Assembly (NCBI GenBank): GCA_029204225.1
Contig: CM055095.1
Span: 45,371,446 to 45,435,445 of the forward strand
Direction: 5' to 3'
DNA from: Diphasiastrum complanatum
Lineage: Eukaryota; Streptophyta; Lycopodiopsida; Lycopodiales; Lycopodiaceae
Length of the DNA stretch: 64,000 nt
The notes under the pieces were generated by a model. It searched no databases, was not told where the DNA came from, and saw only the letters and a list, made by a program, of their open reading frames with translations. The position numbers and the translations under genes were made by a program. Of this stretch, positions 38,501 through 50,301 are shown piece by piece (positions within the stretch are counted from its first letter, which is position 1; the number at the start of each line of letters is the position of its first letter).

Positions 38501-40963
38501 GAGTCGATAAGGTGATGTAATCGTGTGTTTGGGGAACTCCTACTTCAAGGTGCTGGCCGAAAGGCATGATTGGGGGGTTATTCTTGTCACCATGCTATTG
38601 TTTTTGGGACTCGTGTGGGTTTCCTACTTTGTGATATGTGTTCATAGATCTCTGAGTTCTCTTCCTCCACAGATAGCTTTTAGCTAGCTGCAGTGTTCTT
38701 GTGAGTTTTTATAACTGTGACACTTGTGTACTTTTTAACACGTTATAAAGATTGTGTTATCTTTTACTTTGGTATAATTGCTGAAATTCTTAACACTTTT
38801 TACAAAATTGAGCTCTTATTGGATACTTATGGACAGCCTTTTGTTGTGTTCTTCCAGTGCCCTTGAAGGGGCAGAGACAACCTTGCTGTCAGCTTCAGGC
38901 ATGTGTGCCACCACAACAATGCTTTTGGCATTAGTACCAGCCGGTGGACACATTGTCACAACCACAGACTGCTACCGGAGGACCAGGCAATTTATACAAA
39001 CCATACTCCCGAAAATGGGCATTACGGTAAGCTGCATCCAAACACACTAAGCAGAATGTCGAGATTATAGCATCCGAGATACTCCTTGCTTTAAACTGTC
39101 AATAAATATTACTTGGTTCAAGTAGTAAGTGGAAGGGGATCTTTGAATGTCTTTACTAACTATGAAATAGGTGATGGCTCAAGATTTAAGCTAGACTAGG
39201 AAATATGATACTTCCTAGATGGATTTAGATGTCATTGTGGTCATTAACCGACTTTGTTGATAACAGGCCACTGTAATAGATCCGGCAGACATATTCTCGC
39301 TTGAACGTGCATTAAATCAAAACAATGTAAGAAATCTCCCCCCTTCAGTTCGATCCATCTTACATTTTCCATCCATTCTTTGATCAATAGTTTACTTCTA
39401 TTGCATGATTGCTATGCTAACAATTGCAAATTGTCAACCATGCTGGATGCATTCTGTGGTGTCTCGGAAATGTCTTACCATAATTTCTATTTTGCTTCCA
39501 CAGGTTTCTTTATTCTTTTCAGAGTCTCCAACAAATCCATATCTACGCTGTATTGATATCGCACATATCTCAGAGCTGTGTCATCGCAGGGGTGCTCTGG
39601 TGTGCATTGATGGCACTTTTGCCACACCAATTAACCAACAAGCCTTGGCACTTGGTGCAGACATGGTTCTAAACTCTGCTACAAAATATATTGCTGGCCA
39701 TAATGATGTAACAGCCTTCTCATCATATTCATGTTGCAGCTTTTTGGAATTCTGTGTTGTATTGTTCCTATTTACTGATGAGGTGTGCTGCTGGATTGTT
39801 CTCATAATCAGGTGTTGGCAGGCTGCTTGAGTGGCTCAAGAGATATCATCGATGTTGTTCGCAAGCTTCATAATATTTTAGGGGGTGTCATTGATCCAGT
39901 GAGTTGCTTGTATATTGAATTCTTCCATTGTATTGTCTGGGAGAAGATACTCAGAAAATGTACATAGGACTCTCTTTTACATGAGACGAGGATCTGAAAT
40001 ACTAAAATTGTGAAACAGAATGCTGCCTACCTCATTCTTCGTGGAATGAAGACTTTACATTTGCGTGTGAAACAGCAGAACACAACTGCGTTAAAGCTTG
40101 CTTGCGCTTTGGAGGAACACTCAATGGTACAACGAATCTGGATATGAAATTCCTGCATCAATTTTTCTTGCTTTAATTGACTAGAAGCTATTCTTTTATT
40201 GGTTGATGCTTGCATTTATCTAAAGATATGATTGTTTGCTTGTGCGATTGTTGTTGGTTGTAGATACGTCGTGTACATTACCCTGGCCTCGAGAGTCATC
40301 CAGAACACAAAATTGCTAAGAAGCAGATGACGGGTTTTGGAGGTGTTATCAGTTTTGAGGCAAGTTCTCATACCTTTTTGTCTAATTGTGCTGATGGTGA
40401 CCTATAGTGGGGAATTTTAATTCAATATCATTATTATTGCCTTTTCTCTGAGGTTTGTCCAGATAAGTGCTTGCTTGTCTGCCAGATTGCGGGAGATTTG
40501 GAACTTACATCTAAGTTCATAGATGGCTTACGGATTCCCTACATTGCTCCTTCTCTGGGGGGCTGTGAGAGCCTTGTTGAACAACCAACAATCATCTCTT
40601 ACTGGTTGGTATATGCTGATTTATGAAAGAGTGGTAATTGAACAAATTGCACGGGTCATTTCATTTCCTGTTTGAAAAAGCTTTTTTATTAGTAAGCGTC
40701 ATGCATGAATTACAATTATAATGTCACGTTGTGGAATACATCTTGTTCAGGCTGATCTGTTTTGAGATGCAAGCTGTATGTATTCTCATTGAGGATGCCT
40801 CTTGAGATGAGATTCTCTTGGAATGCATGTTTATGACAGGGACCAGAGCCCAGCTCAAAGAGCCCTATTTGGCATTAAGGACAACCTTGTTCGATTCAGC
40901 TGTGGAATTGAGGATTATGACGACATTCATGCCGATGTGATGCAATCACTGGCAGCATTGTAG
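26519..40963 (+). CDS. CGS1: Cystathionine gamma-synthase, chloroplastic; 11 exons, complete
   Basis: This PLP enzyme joins O-phosphohomoserine and cysteine to make cystathionine in plastids, the committed step to methionine. Exons: 26519-27026, 27914-28017, 28289-28362, 38858-39026, 39267-39326, 39504-39707, 39812-39898, 40019-40126, 40264-40359, 40486-40604, 40840-40963. They total 1653 nt (550 residues plus stop), close to the 563 of Arabidopsis, and all phases agree. Residues 1 to about 57 look like a transit peptide. Residues 58-90 hold the conserved leader with the MTO1 core. The catalytic part includes EYGRYGNPT (212-220), SASGMCATTTMLLALVPAGG, Asp341 in CIDGTFATP and the PLP lysine Lys366 in SATKY. 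It ends QSLAAL. The start is the ATG in CAGCCATGG. All introns are GT-AG except intron 9, which is GC-AG. Intron 3 is about 10.5 kb. No break is seen, so the gene should be functional. The symbol is by homology. Confidence 0.95.
26744..26797 (+). promoter_or_regulatory. MTO1 nascent-peptide regulatory region of CGS
   Basis: Codons 76-93 read RRNCGNIGVAQVVAARAT. In Arabidopsis the equivalent RRNCSNIGVAQIVAASWS stalls the ribosome in response to S-adenosylmethionine and triggers CGS1 mRNA decay; mutations at the two Arg, the Gly and the Ala of the core abolish this. Here those residues are all kept. Ser81 of Arabidopsis is Gly, and the Trp93-Ser94 arrest site is Ala-Thr. The flanking RFPPNFVRQLSIKA is fully kept. 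Whether regulation persists is therefore open. Confidence 0.85.
31000..31893. repeat. Foldback-like array of 18-bp palindromic motifs between inverted arms
   Basis: Outer arms at about 31000-31087 and 31792-31893 are imperfect reverse complements, sharing CTGCGAG, TTTTGCGAGTTT-like stretches and TAGCACATGGTGTGCTA. Between them a near-palindrome of the form TAGCACGTCGGCATGCTA recurs at 31364, 31421, 31539 and 31641. Related AGCACGCCGGCGTGC forms lie at 31201 and 31260 and a half form near 31315. Spacers are A- or T-rich. It could be a foldback or miniature DNA transposon. Confidence 0.6.
32014..32590 (-). pseudogene. hAT-type (DUF659) transposase exon fragment in CGS intron 3
   Basis: The minus-strand frame gives VVTDNATNCIQ, then FPHIVHTPCAAHSIDLLMGDIG, the hallmark of the DUF659 part of plant hAT transposases. 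This segment carries a conserved catalytic Asp (in TDN) and the C-A-H signature. It continues to about 190 residues, covering the beginning of the following helical region. The frame ends at a stop at 32014-32016, and AGAGAG|GTAAGC just before it looks like a splice donor, so this may be one exon. The zinc-finger N-terminus and the C-terminal dimerisation part are not seen nearby. Upstream of the fragment CGTCACCACCGTGACG is duplicated (about 32565-32597). An isolated fragment is the best reading. Confidence 0.75.
33960..36180 (+). mobile_element. Ty3/gypsy fossil in CGS intron 3
   Basis: Weak gag-like sequence occurs at about 33960-34300. A retroviral-type protease tail is seen at 34866-35130 (PTDVILGVEWL). 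Reverse transcriptase pieces follow at about 35450-36180, ending with VEYLGHIMSKEAIKVD and RGFLGFTSYYR, typical of plant gypsy elements. No RNase H or integrase and no paired LTRs are recognised. It is an old copy, broken many times. Confidence 0.75.
36909..37709 (-). mobile_element. Copia-type LTR with a short internal stub
   Basis: About 801 bp starts TGTGAAATTT and ends TTTTTTCACA, contains CACACGTGTG at 36918-36927, and is followed on its right by CTCCTCAAAACCTAGCTTGG. That stub resembles the purine-tract complement and internal tail beside the LTR at 50857-51555. I see no second LTR, so it is a solo or truncated remnant. Confidence 0.5.
37800..38100 (+). mobile_element. Ty1/copia gag fragment in CGS intron 3
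   Basis: A frame of about 97 residues reads like the middle of a copia gag (UBN2-type): TLRMNDGATIADHILKIKEI, then RENLPTYEELGGLLLQEEQR. No other part of the element is recognised inside the intron. Confidence 0.7.
40360..40485 (+). other. GC-AG intron (intron 9 of CGS)
   Basis: Coding ends ...VISFE (GTTTTGAG) and the intron opens GCAAGT and closes TCTGCCAG before ATTGCGGGAGAT. Apart from the C, the donor AG|GCAAGT is a perfect consensus, which is how natural GC-AG introns look. Protein alignment needs this junction. Confidence 0.85.
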
Positions 40964-43084
40964 TTTTCATTCTTTTTGAGCGCAGTAGTAGTGGCAATTG
41001 GACGAAATATAGATTAGGCAAGTCAGAACTTTAAAATGTTTGTTTTTGAGCAGACTTTTGAAACATGGTTTATGCAAAGCTCCTTTCAACTCACCTTCAG
41101 CTGTCTGCTGGTTTCTTTGAGACAAGGAACAAGCTGGCAGCACTGTGATTTCGTGATGCTTGTTACATTCAGGCTCCAATGAGGTGAAAAGATGTTTTAT
41201 CCTCTCTACAAGACTAAATCTGATCTGTACCCTTTGTTCTTAATGTGAAAGCTTACAAATCACAAATTGCCTTCACCTTGGTGTGTTTGGAGCTGTTGAT
41301 AAATCAAAATTGTTTTGCTTTCTCGTTTAATTTCATCATCTTGCAGTGGAACCATCTTTGAATTTCTTTTTTCTTGCATGTCCTTTCTAAGTGGCCGAGT
41401 GAAGTCAAACTCCAGACCTCAAGGAGAAAAAACATCTTCATCCACATGCCACTTATCGGAAGACCATTCCAGATTGTTTTGATTGCACTTTACCATGAAG
41501 CACGCTTCAAAACCTAATGTATAATTGTTATCTTATGTGGTTTCACTTGCTTTTAGCAAATTTGTACCTGGTTTAACTCAGTTTTAGCTTTAAAAAAGAA
41601 TTTACCAATTTGGAATATGAAGTAGTTCAATTCAATTTTAAACGACACATTTTGAGCTTCCCATCAAAACGAGCAAAGCCGTCGGGCAAGGAAGTCTCGA
41701 GGAGAGAAGATTGAGTACCAACATTTGAGAAGAAAAAGCAGCCTAGGAAAAGCTCCAGTACGCAGTTAGTGGGATTCTTCTAGGCATAGCCCATTGACAC
41801 ATTTTTAGTTTGCTTGAGACCCTTTTTTTTGGCCCTTGTGACTTGTTTTGGGTTCCTGAAATCTGCTGTAAGAGTGAGTCTCAGAAGCATTTGAAATATC
41901 CATGTTTTAAGCACATGTGATAAACTGTTAACATGCATTTCAAAGGTGCCATGGCCAAGATTGGATATAATTCATGGCAAGTTGCTAAATGTTGATATTG
42001 CAGTAGAGGTTTATGAGGAAATATGTCGAGAAAAGGATGGAATGCCCAGCTGGTGGTATCTAAAAGGCTGTAAGGGATATTCATGTATCATAGTGTGAAC
42101 CACATATAAGCCTTCAATTTCTGCAAAACAAGAATGTTGCAGCATCCCATTAAGGCCCTGCCATGATTGTGGTATTTTTGCTTGAAATGTAAAAGAAAAA
42201 CAAGATTTTCAAAATAAACAGGCTGAGGTTGTGTGGATGCAAGGTAATGCAAAGCCCAATTTTCTTGGGACTAAGGTGGTTGACATTTTCTTTTTTTATC
42301 CTAATGATTGAACTTTGATTCAAGTTATGTGCATGACGAGATTCAAAAGCATGTATGATCTTAAATGGTGTTTGGAAAAGCTGGCAAAGTATAGGAATGG
42401 AATTGACATTATTTCGCAAAAATAGGTATCATGAAATTTTTTGCAATTTCTTATATAGGCATATAAAATCATGAGAAATATTCCTTCAGAAGCTGAGAAG
42501 CTTTGAAAATTGTAAATTTTGAGGATAATTCAGAATGTTTTTCAATCTTGCTCTTGATTCATATCAAAGATGCACCTTGCGTTCCAGAACATGTTCTGGG
42601 TTTTGGGTCGGAATGTTGCAACAAAACGTTTTCTTTTTTGCAATATGGTATTCAAATTGTAGGAAATTTATGGGGAATTTGATGGATTTTTTTTTCGAAA
42701 TTTTCTAAAAACTACAGGGACCCTATTTTTGTTAGATACTATTAATTGTATCGGTCCTATTTATGTTGATGAACTAGCTAGACGTGATTTCTAGTCCCCA
42801 CCTAGGTTTAACTTGAGGTTGTAGTATTTACAATCTAAACACGATCAATTAATGTCTAACACTTCTTGCACCTATAACATCAATGCAATAAAACATTTGG
42901 AAAGAAGATACAAAGTCAACATTTGTGTCAACAGCCATGACGAATTTTGGTCCTTCTAGAACTAGGTATATAATGTTCAGAATTTATAAAATGAGGATTG
43001 GAATAGAACGTCATTTAACATTAGCTAAACTAACCCAAATATTTTACATGCACCTTCCAGGCATGTGTAATTTTTTTTAGCCTT
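40964..43084. other. CGS 3' UTR and gene-free flank
   Basis: The first several hundred bases after the stop should be 3' UTR; I cannot fix the poly(A) site. Beyond that I see no coding sequence, only AT-rich DNA with unrelated short frames. Confidence 0.5.
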
Positions 43085-46000
43085 TTCGAGAGGAGGAAAC
43101 TCAAGCCGGGAACCGTTTCAACAATTTCATGAGCAAGTCAATGATAGTCCGAATCGAGGCAATTGGAATCAAAGCCGAGGTCAAGGATGCGGCTATTCAA
43201 GACAAAATAAACCTGGAAATTGTAGGTACTGCAACAAACCTGGCCACTGGGAGCGTGAATGCTTCAAGAAACAGAAGGAGATGGAACAAAGAAAAGACAA
43301 ATGGCAAGCAGGAAATTATGCTGATCAACATCAATTTGATGACTATTATTATGAAAACAATTATACTGATCAACATCAATACGATGATGATCAATATGAA
43401 GATGATACAGGTGAGAGTTCAAAATTGTTCATTACAACAGTAATGACAAGTGATGAAGCCAAGGATACCTGGTACATTGATAGTGGTGCATCCAAGCACA
43501 TGACTTCAAGGAAAGAGTGGTTTTCCGAACTCAGGAAACTGACAATGGTGATGAAGTTGGACAAGCTGATGGAAAACTGCTATTTGTTAAAGGAGTTGGA
43601 GTGGTACCAGTGAAGTTAGCCAGCGGGAAGGTAAAGCAGATAAGCAATGTGCAATATGTACCTGGCTTACAATCTACTATCTGTTGGAACGATGGTTGAT
43701 CAACAACTTAAGGTTGAGTGACAACGACAAATGTCTCGTCAAGGACATCAAGAATCACTACAAAGTGATTGCTACAGGAGCTAGATTCAACAGGAATCGA
43801 CTCTACAAATTGAATGCGAGATTTTTTACTCAAGCTATGGTAAGCACTGTTGATAGTCGAAGTGACCTTTGGCATCAAAGGTTTGGTCATATTAGTGCTC
43901 AAAGCTTGCAAATCCTTAAAAGAGGTAATCTAGTTGTTGAATTGCCTGATATCTCTTTTGAAGGAAAAATTTGTGAGGGTTGCATTATGGGAAAACAGCA
44001 TAGAGAGAGATTTCCCAAAGATGGAGCAAGAAGAGCCAATGACATTCTTGATCTTGTTCATAGTGATCTGTGTGGACCAATACAAACTAGGTCCATTAGT
44101 GGTTTTTACTATTTCATCACATTTATTGATGACTATAGTAGACATATCTGGATTTATTTCATAAGCAAGAAATCTGATGCTTTTGCCAAGTTTAGAGAGT
44201 TCAAGGCTCTAGTTGAAAAACAAATAGGTAAAGTTGTTAAGTGTATTTTCCTTGGATATGATGAAAGAGCCAAGGCATATAGGATGTATGACACAGATGC
44301 ACAAAAGATCGTGATTTCCAGAGATGCTACTTTTGATGAGATGGGCCAAAATGACCAAATAAAATTGACAATTGATCTCTTTGATGATAAAGCTAAAGTG
44401 CAAGTGAAGGAAGAAGTTGGTGTTGATATGGAAGAGCCAATGAAAAAAGACAGGGTTAATAATGAGACTCCTAGGAGAGTGCCAAAGTGGTACTTGTCAG
44501 TAACAAGTGATGCTAATAAGGGAGATACTCCCGAATCAAGTGAGCAGGGAGAGCTTAGAAGATCAAGTAGAAATCGAAACGTCCTGCAAGATTAGAGATG
44601 AATCTAGCCCTGATGGGCTCTGTGCTCAAGGCTCAAGAACCAAAAACTTTTGATAAAGCAAAGAAGCACAAGGAGCGGCGTGCAGCTATGGAAACAAAAA
44701 TGGAAGCCATATCGAAAAAGAGGATGTGGAATTTGGTTGAGCTACGTGATGGTAAGAAGCCTATCACTTGCAAATGGATTTATAAGATCAAATATGGAGT
44801 AGATGGGCAACTCAACAAGTACAAAGCACGGTTGGTTGCGAGAGGATTTGAGCAACAAGAAGGTATTGATTTTGAGAAAACCTTCGCACCCGTAGCTAAG
44901 ATGGTGACCATACGTTCTATCATTGCTATTTTTGCTTTCTATGATTGGAAGATCCAACAAATGGATGTTAAATCTGCTTTTCTTAATGGAGTCCTGGACG
45001 AAGAGGTGTACTTAGTACAACCTCAAGGATTTGTTGAGCCAGGGAGAGAGCATCTTGTTTGTAAGCTCAACAAAACCATTTATGGATTGAAGCAAGCCCC
45101 ACGGGCATGGTACTCTTGCATTGATGAACACTTCAAGTGAAGAGGAATGGTAAAGAGTGATATTGATCCTAATCTTTACATTCTAAGGCAAGATTCAGAT
45201 ATAGTGTTTATTGTCTTGTACGTGGATGATTGATTATTACAGGAAGTAATAAGAAGTTAATTGATGAAATCAAATCAGATCTTTCCAATGCTTTTGACAT
45301 GACTGATCTAGGATTGCTGCACTGTTGTCTTGGCATTGAAGTATGGCAAAAGGAAGACATGGTCTTACACAAAGCAAATATGCACGAGATTTGCTTTATA
45401 AGTTCAATATGCAGGATTGTAAGCCTTTGAGTACACCTATGGATGTCAACATGAAGCTTACTACATATGGTGAATATGAGAAAGTGGATGCTTATTTATA
45501 TAGACAGCTGGTGGGTAGTTTGATTTATTTGACATACACACGATCTGATATTTCTTATGCTGTTGGTGTTGTTAGTCAATTTATGCAAGATCCTAGTCAA
45601 GCACACTAGAAGTCTGCTAAACGTATTCTCAGATACATTTGAGGGACATTGAATTTTGGTTTGAAGTATGATTAGCTTGAAGCGCCAATGTTGGTAGGTT
45701 ATACAGATGCCGATTGGGCAAATAATATTGATGACAAAAGATCTACCAATGGTTATACATTCAGTTATAGTAGAGCTGCAATTTCATGGAGCAGCAAAAA
45801 GCAACCTACAGTAGCCTCATCATCGACAAAAGCTGAATATTGAGCACCCATCAATGCTACACAAGAAGCGGTATGGTTATGAAGATTGCTTGTGGATTTA
45901 GGTCAACCACAGGTGGATGCGACTACTATATCTTACGATAATCAAAGTTGCATTCACCTTGCCAAAAATCTAGTTTTACATGCTTAAATCAAGCACATCG

Positions 46001-46440
46001 AAATACACTACCATTTGTTCGAGAGAAAATTCTTGATGGAGCCATTGATCTTGTTTTTTGTAAATCTAAAGATCAAATGGCAGATATTTTTACTAAGTCA
46101 TTAGGTAGATGTAAATTTGAGAGGTTTTGTACTCTATTAGGAATAGAAGAATGTAATTTTATCATTGAGGGAGGGTGTTAGAAATCAATGATAAACTTCA
46201 TTGTTATTGTTTACGATGTACATTAATGTTGACAGCTGTGACCAGCTGTCATTAGCCATAGGCTAGTCTATTAGTCTACTCGTAGGTTTTCTCTCTCTAT
46301 CAAGGTTTAGGATTTATTTGTACATTTTATATTCTGTATGAGTTAGCATGATAGAGTAATAGTGTGTGTTCTTCTTCTGCCTTCTTGTGGTGATTGCTTT
46401 TGGTGAATCACAAAATCATCATCCTATAAAACAAATAAGG
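43085..46440 (+). mobile_element. Ty1/copia fossil, gag C-terminus to 3' LTR
   Basis: Parts in order: zinc knuckle CRYCNKPGHWEREC (about 43225), protease WYIDSGASKHMT (about 43470), GAG-pre-integrase and integrase start (about 43860-44210), reverse transcriptase (about 44600-45400, WKIQQMDVKSAFLNG), RNase H (about 45690-46100). A purine tract GAGGGAGGG (46167-46175) leads to an LTR start TGTTAGAAATC at 46176; the LTR end, about 46440, is uncertain. The 5' LTR and most of gag are missing, and part of integrase is absent. It is broken in several places. Confidence 0.8.
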
Positions 46441-48239
46441 AGCCTGAACTGCTTTGGCCTAGGCTGAGGCACCATAACCAGGAACTCATGTTGTTATTGA
46501 AGTCATGACTATGAAGGACATTGTGAATTTGAAATCTTGTATATTGCATCCAGATGCCAATGCCTTGTTTTTCATTTGGATCAATTCATGAAAATCTTGA
46601 GTTAACTTTCCAAGTTTTGTGCATAGCACCTCATCAGTGTTTTAGTTTTCCCGTTGCCATTTTCCACGTGAACAAATTTTGGTGACAAGTCTATTCGAAT
46701 GTTGATTTGAATGTATTCTATGTTTCATTTTGAATCCAATTAGTGCAAATTGGTGCATCTTTTTAATCAAAATACAAACTTTTGAAAAAATGTCAAAAAA
46801 AACTTCAAATTTCAAAATAAAGTTCAGGTTTTTAGATTCAAAAACTTTCAAATCTAGATTCTTTTGAACAGTAGACCATCATTCTTATCGTTTTTTGTGA
46901 GACCTTTTACTTTTGTATGGTGTTTTTTCAATGTTTTTGCTAGTTTTATGAAAATGATTGATGCAGACATTAAGTTTGGGGTGTTTTTTGGACAATAGGC
47001 ATCCTTAATTACCACCCATTAGTGTTGGCACATCCATTGCTGATTTCAACTCTTATTTTGCGAGTTTGCTCAAGGTGGGCTCTTTATGTAGGTTTTAGGG
47101 CATATGAGTGTGTTAGACTAGAGTTTATGGTTTTAAGATGATCATTGATTGCTTATTACAAATTGAGACTCTATGCATCTACTTGGATTTAGGGTTGCTC
47201 GAATAACGCCTCGACGTCCATCATGATGTTCTATGGCATGTCTCACCTCTATCTCTACATACGGTTTGCAAATTCATGGGAGGGGACAATGGCTTTTGTC
47301 ATTCAAGTGTCATTGCCTCATCCTTCCACAACAATAAAGTTTAAGCATCTTGCTCTTGCATAGCTTGGATGACCAACAATTAGTAACTTGCCATGCACCA
47401 TAGTTGGCATCAAAAGCTATCAAGAAAGCAAAATGACTCATCTACTCACAAAATTAGACATGTCTACGATGGTGACAATACTCTTGGTGGTGCATTGTGT
47501 TTTCGGTAATCCACTTATATCAAAATAAATCGTGGTGTAAATTCTAATAAACCTCATTGGCTTGCATTGTTGGAATGTTAATATTGCTAAAAAAGACATA
47601 GCAACAAAAGGATCCTAATGTAATCAACAATGATTACTAAGTGATAAAGCTTGCATCTTAATAGCTTATCAATCCAAACTAGCATCCCAAAATGACACAA
47701 AAAACTAGTTCTAAGCTAGTCTTGGCAAGAACTCCTGGATTGGCACATAGATTTCAACTTGATCCCAGTTGTGATGGTAGGAACACCTTATCAAAACTCT
47801 AATAGGCTTCCATATAGAAACAAGCAACATGAATGTAAGAAGTCTCCACAAAAATTAATGTAGTTAAAAGTTCCAAAACTCAACCTTTCTTGAATGAATG
47901 AAATGAGTACAATGAAATGGCTCCATCCTTTAGGACTTCCTCCTCCTTAGTAATAGCATGAATATAAAATCCAAACATAAGCCCTACTTCTAAAAGCATG
48001 ATGTGGAGGGTCTCTAAATGATGAGAGACCCTTTAAATACATGAAAGTGAAGGAGTCCGACGTGGTTATAGGTTTCCTAGAGGTCACTACTGCTCCACTC
48101 TAGAGAACAATGATATTTCACTCCGGTTGGCAACAAGTTGGTGTGCGGAAGGCCTTATTAGAGGTCTACAATTCTAGCATCAAATATGCCATTTAGTAAG
48201 TAAAGATTTTGATATTTTTATTTCTACTAATTTAATGTT
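46441..48239. other. Gene-free interval
   Basis: No recognisable coding sequence. Composition is AT-rich and resembles retroelement leader or decayed intergenic DNA. Confidence 0.4.
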
Positions 48240-50300
48240 ACTTTTCATATAAAATTGTAAGAAAAGCTTATAGGGTTTACATTCCTAATTCAAAGAAAGT
48301 GCACATTTCTAAGGATGTTCTTTGTGAAGAGGAGAATGTGGATAAGATTGATGTTGTTAATATTGACAAAACTAACATTTTTGGTGGTAAGAAGGATGGT
48401 TCCTTGGATGGTGATGGCGGAGATGTCTCTCCAAGTCAAGTTCTATAAAAATCCCTTGGTACATCCGTTCTCGTGTAGATGATGTTAGACAAGTGGATGG
48501 TAGTCTTCATGGATTGGATGCAATTGATGGATCTGGAAATGAGGTCTTGGTTAATGATTTTGATGTTCAAGTGGAAGATCAAGAGGTTGATCCTGATGAG
48601 CTTCATCGACACAAAAAGGAAAGTACCAATTTCGAACTAGTCAAGAGCATCGAAGGGGAATCAAATGGACAAGGCACTTTGGACTATTTTTGCAAGTATT
48701 TGAAGACTCAAGTAAGATCAAAGGAGAAGCAAAGAAGTGTTGTTTAAACTTGATTTACTCATTCTATATCATGTTTGAGCAATTTCATGTGAATGTGTGA
48801 AAATTGTCAAAATATGATGAAACTAGTCACATTGTTCTTCATTATTGTGGCTTTGAGGATGGACTAGTGTTCTTGTCTAGTTTTGTCGATGGAAATGAAG
48901 CTAAGGTAGGCTCATTATGTCACGAATTCATGCATAAGTTCTCAAGTGTTGAGGATATTTTATGGCAAGATGGAGATGGAGGCATTCATGGAGTTATATG
49001 GAGGAGACATTTCAAGAAAGGACAAATATGGAGGAAGCATGCAAGAAAATGGTTATCACTCACGTTTATTGCCTGGCTGCTGTTATTTTCTAGAGATATT
49101 AAAGGTGGAAGCATGGAGGGATCACAATCTTTACATTCTATGTTTTTTTTCATGTGCTAGTTTCATCATGACATGTAAAATTGATGTAAGAAATAGGGAA
49201 ATATCCAACATGGACACTATTATCTATATCAATTATGAATGTTACTGTTTTGAGCATTATAATACCTTAGAGAGGAGGTCTATTCTTAGAATGGAGATCA
49301 TTCTTAAGATGGATCAAAGTTGTGTGGTAAAACTAGTTGAAGAGAGAGTGTGAAAAATGTCAACTAGTTACGTTGATCTAATTTGGCAATTTTGAGGCCA
49401 AAGTGAATTTTCAACTTAGAGATAGATTTTTTTTATGTCAATAAGGATTAAGAATAGTGTACTTACTATTTCCAGCAAGTAGACAAGTTGATAAGGTCAA
49501 ATTTAGACCCATTTTTATTGGCTAGTTGAGATAAATTGCATCTAGTAATGAAAATCTAGGGTTTTGGTAAAGTACCTACAAACTACTATTTATGCTATTG
49601 TCTTCTTCTAGCTCTTCTCCTCTTGATATCTTGATTTCCGATATGTAGAATGTTAGTTTTCTTGTTGTTCTTCAGTTCACATGTGTGAAGGACAATGTAC
49701 TACTGTTGTTGTACGGATATGGGCGGTACTATATTGATTCATAGTGATTTTATTGAGATGGAGGCTCATTTGTGGAGTTTTATGGAGGAAACATTTCAAG
49801 AAAGGACAAATATGGAGGAAGCATGTAAGCAAATGATTATCACTCACATTTATTGCTTGATTGATGTTATTTTCCGGAGATATCAGAGGTGGAATCATGG
49901 AGGGATCATAATCTTTACATTCTATGTTGTTCTTCATGTGCTAGTTTCATCATGATATGTAAAATTGGTGTAAGAAATAGTGAAGCATCCAATATGGACA
50001 TTCTTCCCTATATCAATTATGAATGTTGCTATTTTGAGAATTATAATACCATAGAGAAGAGGTCATCTATTCTTAGAATGGAGATTATTCTTAAAATGGA
50101 TCAAAGTTGTGTGGTAAAACTAGTTGAAGAGGGAGTGAAAAATGAAGCTATAAAATTAGATTTTAGTTTAATAAGTTTTATCAAAACGAGATTGACTAGT
50201 ATCTTAGTTTTGCTTGATGAATTTCAAGAGATAGATAAGGTAGGACTAGACGAGGATGATATTTTTCCCTTTGCAAAGAGCCTCTGCCCTCTACTAGTGG
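48240..50300 (+). mobile_element. Non-autonomous copia derivative with duplicated 3' tail
   Basis: It begins with an integrase C-terminal signature (AYRVYIPNSKKVHISKDVL, about 48250) and has an acidic linker. Reverse transcriptase and RNase H are not recognised. A tail of about 370 bp ending TAGTTGAAGAGAGAG is followed at 49349 by TGTGAAAAATG, an LTR start; an LTR-like stretch runs to a TTCACA at about 49681. The same tail then recurs (about 49763-50135, offset about 784 bp), ending at a second LTR-like start. It is an old, broken copy. Confidence 0.55.
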
Positions 50301-50301
50301 A

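Larger units (their letters stand above)
28363..38857 (+). other. Intron 3 of CGS, about 10.5 kb, filled with transposon remains
   Basis: The donor follows KIAESK-type coding (AG|GTACTT) and the acceptor is CTTCCAG|TGCCCTTGAAGG. The codon split AG|T gives Ser, restoring SALEGAE as in other CGS proteins. Contents: nothing recognised at 28363-30880; a run of 15 C at 30887-30901; a foldback-like palindrome array at about 31000-31893; an hAT transposase fragment at 32014-32590; AT-rich DNA at 32590-33950; gypsy remains to about 36180; a copia-type LTR at 36909-37709; and a copia gag piece at 37800-38100. Confidence 0.85.

Noticed and set aside
37800-43300. The copia gag piece in intron 3 and the gag C-terminus at 43.1 kb as halves of one element
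   Set aside because: Intact CGS exons lie between them, so they are more simply two separate copies of related elements.
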